NCBI RefSeq assembly: GCF_002234675.1
Contig: NC_019875.2
Coordinates: forward strand, 31,292,002 to 31,356,001
Length of the DNA: 64,000 nucleotides
Direction: 5' to 3'
Origin: Oryzias latipes
Lineage: Eukaryota; Chordata; Actinopteri; Beloniformes; Adrianichthyidae
Under the pieces are notes generated by a model. That model searched no databases, was not told the DNA's origin, and saw only the letters and a program-made list of their open reading frames with translations. Made by a program: the position numbers and the translations under genes. Of this stretch, positions 42,601 to 54,600 are shown in pieces. Numbering within the stretch: the stretch's first letter is position 1; each line of letters begins with the position of its first letter.

Positions 42601-45600
42601 GCACTCGGCTCCCCTCATGGCTCTGGTGCTACGAAAATGGTCATCATCATCATCACACTTCCTTGTAATGATGTAATCCAGTAGAGTTGGGTGCTTGGAT
42701 CTTGGATGATTCCAGGAGTGGTACCATTTGTCTGGTAAGTTAAAGAATGTATTTGTGATAGCCAGTTCGTGTTCAGAACACTTTGTCAGGAGCATTTTGC
42801 CATTTGAATTCATTTTCCCTCTTCCAAATTTTCCCAACGTTTGATGCCATGCTTCATGTTCCTTTCCTACTCTTGCATTAAAGTCTCCTAATAGTATGAG
42901 CTTGTCTGCAGCAGGAGTCTTAGAGAGCAAGATGTCTAATGAGCGATAAAAGAGCTCTTTAGCTTCATCGTTGTTGGTCATTGTTGGTGCATAAGCTGAA
43001 ATCAGTGTGAGATATCTTCTTTGACCAATATGAATTCTTAATGAAATCAAACGGTCGTTCTTTCCAGTTGGTAGTGACTCAAGATCTTTTACAAGTCAAT
43101 TTGAAATTGCAAAGCCAACCCCTGCTTCTCTTTTTTACCTGATGGTTTGCCAGACCAGTAGAACGTATGAAACTTTTCTCTGAGTTGGCCCTGATTAGAG
43201 AAGCGAGTTTCTTGTAATGCTACTATGTCAATCTTGTGGCGTTCCAGTTCACGTGAAATGAGAGCTGTTCTTCTTTCAGGTCAATCATGGTTGTCTAGTA
43301 GGGGTCCTGACATTCCATGATGCCAGCACAAGATTAGTGGTTTTTCTACCGCTGTAGTGGATTCCCGCTGACGGCGGTTTGCCAGCCAGGATTGTATGAA
43401 CGAGCAATTTTTAGTCCACCTTTTCTAGGACCTTCCCTGGACTAGGGCAGGCAGTGCATCCCTAAAAGGGCTGCCTTGTCATTGGAGCAGCTACCTTGCA
43501 ATGCTGTCGTTCATCAGCAAAAGCACGGCCATCACACTCCAACCGCCTGTGTGCAGAGATCATGCTGCGGCTTCCAGTTCATCAGACCTGCCGGTGTGCC
43601 TTCACTCCATGGCCACAGGGCTTTTCCACTCCTCTCCTAGCTTGGGCACAGCTGGGCACAGCTTTCCCAGTACTGCTAGTACCCTCTCTATTGGTAGCAA
43701 AAGTACAGAGGCAAGGACGAACCAAGACAGTCTGCACACATGCAGCCAACTGCATCCGATGGCTGAAGCAGGTTCTGCAACACCCTTGGTAGCCGCGTCG
43801 GCACTGCGGTGCTGGCTCATCCGCCGTCTAGCCGTTGGGATTCGCATCCTCTTCCGCCATTGTACACCGTTTGCCAGACTTTTGTTTCAGCTGTAACCCT
43901 AGGTAGGGGGGCAAGAGGGTGCTATCACTTGCCCAAAGTTAACCCTCAGACTAGTGGAGGGAAGGAGGTGTCTTACTTCTCCATTCTAGACTGGCTCCAA
44001 GCAAGATCCAGCCACTGCCCAGAACAAACAAGTCACCAAGAATGAATGTCAAATCCATTCACATGTCAGTTTTCTAAAGTTCACCACGGTTGTTTTTCCA
44101 TCCAAAGAATCCAAAGGGAACATTCTTAGAACATTCTAGACACTGGATGGTCACATGTCACTTCTATTCATAAAAGTTTAGAAAACATTCTGCTATTAAA
44201 ATCCTACTTTTTTTTTACTGTTTTTGTTCATCTGGTTTATTGTTTTATGTCAGAGTGAAACAGGATACACTGAAAGACCATAATGTTTGAATCATAAAGT
44301 TCATTTTTAGGAAGATTATACCAAAGTGATTTGGAGTTTTATTTATTTTTCTTTCAGAAAGAAAACTCCAGTTTCTGAAGTTAGACTCGTGTTTTCCTTA
44401 TTTGTCCAGCAGGTGTCCCTGCAGCGTTTCCTGTTTTGGCGTCCTGACCTTCCTGTCCGGCGTCCTGAGCCGCCGCCTCCTCCTGCTGCTGCTGCTTGAG
44501 GACCTCCTTCTCCCTCTGCAGGCGCTCTCTCCTGCTTTGGTGTTTGCAGGTCTTCCTGCTGGCTGAGCCGTTGCAGGTCTCCGGAGTGTCTCTGCTCTCC
44601 ACCTCCTTCTTCTGGTCGTCCAGCTCAGGCTCCTCTGGACCTTCATGACGGCAGAGGATCAACAGGAGACGGTTGGTGATGTTTGGGACATCATTCAGCA
44701 TTCACTTTCAAAAACTGGATCATGTAGCTTACATTGGTATGACTAGCGTCCAGGAAAAGCAAATCTCTGAGTAATTTAAGGTTGGTCCCCCGATTTTGTT
44801 ATCTGGGTGGTGAAAGTTGGTTTTGGTATAGAGTCACAGGGTTGACTCTTTACCACCAGGTCACCAATGTGGCGTAAAAGCCAAGTGATGCTCCGCTGTT
44901 CACAGGGTTAAGTGAACCCCCGCCGTCCTGTTCTACACTCACCTGCATGGGATGCTTGCATGGTTGTCGGTGCGGGACCCGTCCAGTAGGACGGCAGCAG
45001 AGGGAAGTAGAAAGGCCGGCTGATGCCATACTGTCCTGTAGAAGACAAAAACACGCGTCCCAGCTCAGAGTCCCAAACTCATTGAAATCACCATTTCTGC
45101 ACGAGGACAAACCTGGGAAGACATTGTCCAGGTACCAGGCTAAGACAGCATAGAGGATGGCATCCAACGTCATCATGAAGATGGATGTGAAGAAGGAGTA
45201 GGTGTCTTTTTCCAAAGGACTCGTCTGGATGTTGTTCCACTGGAGACCCAGTCCCTGCTCCTCGTACCGGGACAGATACTCAGTACCAAAGCCAAAGGCC
45301 ACCGGAGACAGCAAGCTCTGGATTATAAACGATAGTATGGGGGTTTGGTTAAAACACAAACCGCCGGTCCACAGTCCACGGTTTAGCTTTACTGTTTGAG
45401 CTTCATGTTTGGCCTGCAAATTCAGGCATTCAGAAGAGTGTGACGACAACGCACCGCGGCCAGTTTCATGTTTTTGGTGATCCGGTCCTGCCAGGCGAAG
45501 CAGAGGACGTGAGGCAGATAGAGGGTGAAGTAGATGATTCCACTGCAGGCGGCTGCCAGGTTGGCTTTGTTGAAGAAAACGCTCATTAAGAAGCATTGCA

Positions 45601-48600
45601 TGATGGTTGCCACAGTGAACGTCAGCAAGAAGAAAAAGACCAGGACCGGGTCGCTGTAGTTCAGAACCTTCCCACCCTGTTGAAACAGAAAAGAGTGAAG
45701 ACTTGGTTCCTTGAAGTATTTCCAAAAAGACCTAGTTCCCAGTTTCCCATGAAGGTTTGTAGAACATCCACAGGTCAACTACTAGACCGCTCCATGGGAC
45801 CAAAGTGGGTGTTGGGATTTGTGCAAGAGCACCACAGTGATGTAATAAGGACGAAGTAAACACTGACGGGTATTTGACCCACCTGGTGGTACTAGGACTT
45901 GAACCAGCAACTCATTTTACCAACTATCCTGTTACACCCCTGTCTAGGGGTTTGTAAATGGGTGTAACATAAAGGTAAAAAGGAAAATTAAATTCACCAA
46001 TGTCTCATAAACTCTCACGGGACCCAGACTGAAATTAAGCTGGAAATTTATTTACAATGAAAAACTCAAAGCTATACAAAAAAAAACAACCAAACCCAGA
46101 TTACAAGGACCAAAGCCTCTAACAATGTGTGTCAAAATTGCTCTGCTGCTGGTTTTAAAGCTGCCGCTGGAAGTCCTCAGCCAATCAGGTGCTCCGGACA
46201 CTGTGGCGTCCAATCTGCACACAACTATGGGAGTGAAAGAAAAAGGAAAGGCAGAACCTCCCACTGCAGCAGAAAACCAAAGAAAACAGGTACAGAAAAA
46301 CTCCTAATATACAAATAAAACAGTATTACGGCCACAGCCGTAACAATCCCCCCACCACAGCCCACCATATTTAACCAAAAACACTGATGGCTGCCAGGAG
46401 ACGAGTCTTCTCAGTCTCATCCACAGGGGGGCGCCATGTGACCCTCACCATGATGATGGTGGTGAGCAGTGCGGTGCTGACGGTCATCATGATAAAGCTG
46501 TCGATGAACCAGGTGTACCACATGACTCCGCTGTCCACCCCCATGGCCTTCAGGGTCTCCCGGAGGCGCAGCTCCTTCTCCAGAACGATGCTCTTCACGG
46601 TCATGGACACGGAGTAGATCCAGGCCAGAACCATGAACATGGGGAAGCAGCGGTTCAGCGTGATCATGAAGCTGCAGAGCAGGTCCCACACAGGAGGCGG
46701 AGGGTTAGCTTGATGTCAAACAGAACCAACTCAAACACAGACGGTTCCGTCTGGGTCTGCTTTCTGCCCAACAACAACTTCAGAATGAAGCACCAATCCC
46801 TACGTAGGACAGGGTCACAAGGTCATTGCTTTCTCTCTACTTCCTCCTCTTTTAGGTGACAAATCGGTTTATTGTTAGAGAACATTTTTAAATTGATTAA
46901 TCCTGAATTTCAGGAACAAAGAGGCTGATGAGACCTGAACTTGGAAGACTCAAAGACCTCTTTCAATCCCTTTAACATCAGAACACCCCCAAAAATGTAT
47001 TTTATGATGTGAGATCCTTCAGAAGAAAATCTCTCTTTCACTGAATTGAACTTTAACCGTTTGAACCCTTTTGTTCTGGATTTAGAAAAGACAAACTGGA
47101 TTTTTCAGAAACTCACAGGTCATCCACGTAACACGGGTACGGCATCTGCTGGATGTAGACGCCGAGCGGCCAGTCGTTGCCCGTGTGGAGCTTGATGATC
47201 CCGTGTTCAATCATGTCCTGCAGGTAAGCGAACCCCCCCCATAAGTATCGCTGGTCCTCCACAGGGTCCGCTCTGGGCCCGGGATCCCAGTACCTGTGAG
47301 GAGACCATGGCAGGTGAAGGACAAAGGTGGCTGGCTCTTCTAGTGGAGGTAATGTGTTTGATGGGAATTTCAGCGAGTACAGCTTAGAGCCTTGGTCATT
47401 TGGACCCAAGCGGGGGGGGGCCCGTATGGGTTCTGTGGGTTTTTGGGTGGTGCGGTGTGTGGGGAGTCGTAGAGAGGAGCGGCTGCACCTTAAGGGACGC
47501 CATGAAAGTGGAACGTACCATTGTCGTGGGTGTGGTTAGTGCATGAAGTATTGGTAAGGATAATAGAAGTTCCACGCACTTATGACGTACAGGTGATGCT
47601 GTTGTACAGCGTCTGAACGCCACGCTTTAGTCGTTAAGGTGTGAGGACTGACTCCTTACTGACCACACAAATGCTGCACGCACGTGGTGTGCACGTGATC
47701 CGTAGGTCTCCATAGGACGCCATAGGACGTCCACACAAACTACACTCTGATTGGCTAATTTCCTCATTTCTCACAGTCAGGCAGCAGCGAGGAGCGTGCA
47801 CGTTTCACGTGAACAGCTTCTACAGTCTGCAGGATTTGGGGGGTAAAAAGAAATAAAAAATCAGCACGACACGCCTGCGTCTCTCCTGCTGCCCTCTTAC
47901 GTGTTGTATGCGTGTTCACTAGGACCTGTCGCTGCAGCAGAAGTGTAGAACAACAGCTTCACTGAGCGTCCGCCGCCGTGCTCAGCTTTGACCATTTTGC
48001 CCCCACAGACTGCCTGTATCGCCAGGAAGGACAGCCGGGACTCAGACAGGTTTTGCTTTGCTTTGTACAAAATGATTCCAATTCCAAAAGCTTTGTTCAA
48101 TTTTGTAAAACATCCTGCAGACTAAATCTTTTAAGCCTCCTGGACTGCGTGAGCGGTAGTTCTCCTTAAGCGGATGAGCCTGAGTCAGAGCTCTCTTTAT
48201 CATCTGATTATTCACTGGCTCAGAGGCAGGAGGCTCCCTTAAAGCCCGCTGGGGCAGAGCTGCTATGCAAGGCACTAACCTGTAACCCCAGGAACAGTGT
48301 GGGGGTGCATGTCTTGCCCAAGGGCAGGGAGGGTGGGAACCAAACCTGCCATCTTGTGGTCAGAGGTCTGACCGTTCCACCTCTGCACCACAGCTGGCCC
48401 ATGTCTACATGTCAGCTTGGACAGAGAGGCGGAGCTCTGATCAAAGAGTAGCAGGTTCAGTTCCTGTCACCCCAACAGAAGTGGTCACGGTGGAAGGTTT
48501 GAGTGAAGACTGTCCTTCATCCAGGATGGTTCCAGAAGACGTGAAATGTCTTCAACTTATCCAGAAAATGCATTCTAAAACTGAGGAATGAGATAAATCT

Positions 48601-51600
48601 GGATGAATGACTTGATCAGAGCAGAACCAACATGGGAAAGGTCCACCAGGACTGGAAGAGCACCGAGGCCTGGTTTTGTCTTTGTGTACTTTGAAATCAG
48701 AGGATGTCGTTTCAAACGTGTAGCTGTTGAAAACTGTCCAAAAAAAAGACTGAGGGAGCGTCCGCACCTGTCCTTGATCTTGTTGGTCCGCTCCACGGCG
48801 TCCACATCCATGCGGATCTTGTATCGGACATGTGGGGGAACGCTGGAGGTCCAGGGTAACATGTCCATGAAGACCACTCCAGCCCAAAACTTGTTCTCCT
48901 CCAGGAGGTGCAGAGCCTGATGGGTCATTTGGGACTCATCTGTGTAGGCCACAAACTTATCCAGACTGACACACTGAAAAAGAGAGAGGGGGGGGGGGGG
49001 GGTAAAAATGGAGAGCCAGTTTGTCCTGAAGATGGGACAGATACTCTTCAGCTTCCTCCTCTTCATCAGAAAAACATTTCAGCTCTGATCCTACGCTGGT
49101 GACCGCTGCATCTTTCTTAAACATTATTTTTCTGTAACCCTTCTGCTATCCTAGGAACTTTAACGTTGGGAATGGGTCATCTAGACCCACTAGACCAGGG
49201 GTGGGCAATTCCAGGCCTCGAGGGCCGGTGTGTCTGCATGATTTCCAGATACTCTTGCCCTACTCATGGCTGATTACCTGGTTCAGGTGTGTCCAGCCAA
49301 TCAGAACATGCCAGAGCATGGTATGCTGGAAAACATGCAGGAATGCGGCCCTCAGTGCCCACCTCTGCACTAGACAGAGCTCTGAACCTTTTTTCTTCAA
49401 TGATTTGTGATCTTCACTGGTGTCCATGGATTACATGAAATCTTTCCACCTTTATCCACCTTTGTCATGGTAGGGAGAACACCTCAATGGAAGGGGGGGT
49501 CATTGGATAGCACAAAGGTTAAAGCACTTAAAAACTCAGCGTGACCCTGATCAGATTTGTATTTGCTTGTTTTGTTCCGTTTTGGTGAGATAAAGTCATC
49601 TAAATAGCTCCAGAGAAGAGCAAATGTCTGGCGTTCATGGAAGTTCTGGGATTTCCTTTACCTTCTGCTGTCTGCCAGTGGCGGTTTTTCCGATGGACAA
49701 TGTGAAAACAAACCCTCGCTGACAGACAGCAGTGTGGCACATTACCCATGGGTAAGAAAAAAAATAGCCATTTCCCCCCCTGCAGGTTTTCTAGACTCAA
49801 ACCGCTCATTTCCTCACAATCTTACTGAATTTTGCGCTTTGGCGGCCCGACATACAAACTAGATCTTAATTATGAATTCAACAATAAAAGTTTTTTACAT
49901 TTCTGTGATTACTAGAATGAAGTAAATGACAGATTTGTTCTTGTCTGTATGTGGGCGGGGCTGGAAAGGGGGCGTCAAACTGTCCAGGACCTCTGCTGTC
50001 TGCAGTAGATACACAACGGATTTGGGGCTGAACACAATAATCTCCTGTAGAAAAACCTCTGGGTCACTTCAAGCAGGAAAATGTTGAAAAGGTGAAAAAG
50101 TCACAGAAAAGCGTCATTTCTGCCATCAGAAAAATCAGCTGAAAACGGAGTTTGTCTCCGTTAAGAGTTCAAATCCCGGTGACCATGTGCAGCTCCTCCC
50201 TCCCCCCTTCAGGCTGACCCTAATCAGTTCCTTCATGTTACCGCGGGGGGGCAGGACCGGGATCTGGGTGGTGTTTGCTCTCAGGCCTGCAGATCAGAGC
50301 AGAACTCACCTCTCCGTATTGGTTGAACATGTTAATGACCTGATCGAGCAGGTGGAAGACGCTTCTCCAGGTGAACCTGGCCGCTCCAGACTCTCCGTCT
50401 TCCTCCACTCTGTGGTTCAGAAAGCCAAGAATGTCCTTGGTGCTGAAGTCAGTTTGTGCCAGACGCGTGTCCAAGAAGTGCCTCACTGTGGGGTTAGCCA
50501 GAGTGTCCTGCAGGAACCCAAGCAACAGACCAGTGAGGATCCTGGTTCTGGACCTTCTGGACCCAACAGCTGAAAAATGCAGCTCAACATCTGGTCTGGA
50601 CTCTTGTCTTATCATCGTCATAATTCATAAGAAAGTTTGGGATTTTTCAGGAAAGTCCTTTCAGTCCGACCGCTCATGCAGGAGAGAATGATTTCTTTTA
50701 GTTTGGCATGAAGCTTCTCCACAGAAAACCTCCCTAACGGAGCTGACAGGTGGAAGCCGGGGAGGAGGGTGGGGGGGCAAACGCAGCGTAGAGAGGCGGA
50801 GAGCGCACACCTGATTCTTAAGCAGGACGTGGAACAGGTGAGTTGATTGGCCTGAACCGCCCAAGGGGAGGAGTCAACAGGTAAGCGCACTGCTGAGCTT
50901 CCTTCTGGGGTTTGTTATGAAGTCAAACTTCTTTTCTTTCTCTTCTTTGAAAGTAGATTTTATAATGACTTTGCATGTTTTGAATCTTTGCACTGTTATG
51001 TTTTGTGATTTTAATGCATTTTCCTGTTTTGAATCACTTCCTGTGCGACACCTGCCTTCCCTAAAACGTGCTCAGGAAGTGGCTCCAACAGCATCACAGT
51101 GTTTGTTGCGGCAAAGCCAAAAGCTCCAGCCTCTTCTGTGCACGAGCATGCACGAGCGTGCACGTGACCCCAGGGGCCTAAAGTCGGTTCTGGTATTGAT
51201 TAGAACTGATGCTGTTCTTTCCGATGCAAACACGACGATTCTGGATTTTCTGGGTTGTAAAAGCGGATTTCAGTCAGACGTCTTTTTCACTCGTGTTAAC
51301 TAAATCTGAACAGATCAAAAACATTTTTCTAATATCTGAATCCTTCTTTGTGTGCAGAGACTGGAGCAGGACTGTTCTGGAGAACCGGTTCTTTGGTGTT
51401 TGGATGGAACCTCTCCCATCTATGCTGACAGAACCGAGCCACTTCCACTGGAGTCACTGGTGGGTTCTGCAGGGGAACCCCCCCTGACTGCTTTTAGAAG
51501 AACCACAGAGTGGGGGAGGGGGGCGTGTCCATGACTCATACCCTGATCATGTTCATCTGGACGCTGTGGTTGAAGAAGTCCTGGAGCTGAGGAGCGAGCT

Positions 51601-54600
51601 CCTGCCAGGCTTTGGCCATGTTCTGGAGCCTCTCCAGCTGCTCAAAGGTTGTGTTGGCCTGAAAACACAAACACACACCATCACACCGTTTTAGAGGGGC
51701 CGCACCACACGTGCAGGACCCCCAGACCCCTCTGAGCAGCAGCACTTACACTCTTTATGATCTTGCGGGCGGCTGGAGCGTCTGGAGTGAAGAGGATCTT
51801 CCCCATCAGGAGGGGCTTGACGGCGCTCCACATGATTTTGGTGACGGGGTTGGACTCCAGCGTCTGCATGAGAGCGTTGCAGAACGGAGCTTTGGGAAGC
51901 AGAGAGCGGAAAGAGAAGGTCAGACATCATATTAAGATCATGTGCTCCAGCCTGATATCACCGTCCTTCTCTGCTGTCTGTCATTCAAATTCAAACTTTA
52001 TCTATAAAGCACTTCTCATGGAAAGTAAGAAGTTCAACTTTGTGGGGAAGCCTCCGTGGGAATAACAGGAGCTTCAGCACTCTGTTTCAGTCTGACGAGA
52101 CAAAAATTCACCAACAAGCCCCGATTTCAGCATTTTACGCCAACACTTGGCCCATTCTGGAATAGGGCAGCATCATCGGGTCGGGTCTGGGGCCGCTGGT
52201 CGAACTCAAGGCACAGAAACCGTTTTGACTGTAGCTTTGTCTTCAGATAACCAAAAATGTTAACATTTTTCAATGTCCCAACACTAGAAACACCTTATAC
52301 GAGGAACATGATGACCGGAGAGACCGACTGCTCATGTCTGTGAAGCTGCTGTGGTCTCCATGCTCACGGCGAACCACCAACCTCTGTGTCATCGCTCCAT
52401 TGGCTCGGGTTTGAACGGTTTCATTTGGCACATTTGGCTCATTTGTATTTCAGCAAATGCTCGGTTCTCTTCCTGTCATTACTGCTGACTTTTAAATCTG
52501 GTCTGGTTTCTCAAAGGTTGTTGAAAATCTGAAAATATGACATTTATTTGGTATATTTATATGAAGATTTTAGATTTTTGTGCACGAATCCGCCTATAAA
52601 TGGGCTTTAGCCTGTTGGCAAAAGTGTGTGACTAAAATCTCAGATTAGGTTATTGATGAAAACGATTTGTTTGTGGGCAGCGGACATTTCAAAAGGCAAA
52701 GCTGTCATTTGAAGATGCAGATGATTGTTCCTGTTTCTTCTCTATGTGGTGTGGAAGTGGTTATCTGACGGTGGGCTAGGGGCATCTTCCTGATTTCGGT
52801 GCGTCTGCTTGTGTTGTGAGACAGATGTGAGCGTAGCTGAGGCGTAGCTGAGGCGTGGCTGAGGCGTGGCTGAGGCGGAGCTGAGGCGTAGCTGAGGCGT
52901 GGCTGAGGCGTAGCTGAGGCGTGGCTGAGGCGTAGCTGAGGCGTGGCTGAGGCGTAGCTGAGGCGTGGCTGAAGCGTAGCTGAGGCGTAGCTGAAGCGTG
53001 GCTGAGGCGGAGCTGAGGCGTGGCTGAGGCGTGTCTGAAGCGTAGCTGAGGCGTGGCTGAGGCGTAGCTGAGGCGTGGCTGAGGCGTAGCTGAGGCGTGG
53101 CTGAGGCGTGGCTGAGGCGTAGCTGAGGCGTGGCTGAAGCGTAGCTGAGGCGTGGCTGAAGCGTAGCTGAGGCGTGGCTGAAGCGTAGCTGAGGCGTGGC
53201 TGAGGCGGAGCTGAGGCGTAGCTGAGGCTTGGCTGAGGCGTAGCTGAGGCTTGGCTGAGGCGGAGCTGAGGCGGAGCTGAGGCGTGGCTGAGGCATAGCT
53301 GAGGCGTGGCTGAAGCGTAGCTGAGGCGTGGCTGAGGCGTAGCTGAGGCGTAGCTGAGGCGTGGCTGAAGCGTAGCTGAGGCGTAGCTGAGGCGTAGCTG
53401 AGGTGTGGCTGAAGCGTAGCTGAGGTGTGGCTGAAGCGTAGCTGAGGCGTAGCTGAGGCGTAGCTGAGGCGTAGTTGAGGCGTAGTTGAGGCGTGGCTGA
53501 GGCGTAGCTGAGGCGTGGCTGAGGCGTAGCTGAGGCTTGGCTGAGGCGTAGCTGAGGCGTGGCTGAGGCGTAGCTGAGGCGTGGCTGAAGCGTAGCTGAG
53601 CCGTGGCTGAGGCGTAGCTGAGGCGTGGCTGAGGCGTAGCTGAGGCGTGGCTGAGGCTTGGCTGAGGCGTGGCTGAGGCGTGGCTGAGGCGGAGCTGAGG
53701 TGTGGCTGAAGCGTAGCTGAGGTGTGGCTGAAGCGTAGCTGAGGTGTGGCTGAAGCGTAGCTGAGGTGTGGCTGAAGCGTAGCTGAGGCGTAGCTGAGGC
53801 GTAGCTGAGGCGTAGTTGAGGCGTAGTTGAGGCGTGGCTGAAGCGTAGCTGAGCCGTGGCTGAGGCGTAGCTGAGGCGTGGCTGAGGCGTAGCTGAGCCG
53901 TGGCTGAAGCGTAGCTGAGGCGTAGCTGAGGTGTGGCTGAAGCGTAGCTGAGGTGTGGCTGAAGCGTAGCTGAGCCGTGGCTGAAGCGTAGCTGAGGCGT
54001 AGCTGAGGTGTGGCTGAAGCGGAGCTGAGGCGTGGCTGAGGCGTAGCTGAGGCGTAGCTGAGGCGTGGCTGAGGCGTAGCTGAGGCGTGGCTGAGGCGTA
54101 GCTGAGGCTTGGCTGAGGCGTAGCTGAGGCGTGGCTGAGGCGTAGCTGAGGCGTGGCTGAAGCGTAGCTGAGCCGTGGCTGAGGCGTAGCTGAGGTGTGG
54201 CTGAGGCGGAGCTGAGGCGTGGCTGAGGCGTGGCTGAGGCGTAGCTGAGGCGTGGCTGAAGCGTAGCTGAGGCGTAGCTGAGGTGTGGCTGAAGCGTGGC
54301 TGAGGCGTAGCTGAGGTGTGGCTGAAGCGTAGCTGAGGCGTAGCTGAGGCGTAGCTGAGGTGTGGCTGAAGCGTAGCTGAGGCGTAGCTGAGGCGTAGCT
54401 GAGGTGTGGCTGAAGCGTAGCTGAGGTGTGGCTGAAGCGTAGCTGAGGCGTGGCTGAGGCGTAGCTGAGGTGTGGCTGAAGCGTAGCTGAGGCGTAGCTG
54501 AGGCGTAGCTGAGGTGTGGCTGAGGCGTAGCTGAGGTGTGGCTGAAGCGTAGCTGAGGCGTAGCTGAGGCGTAGCTGAGGTGTGGCTGAAGCGTAGCTGA

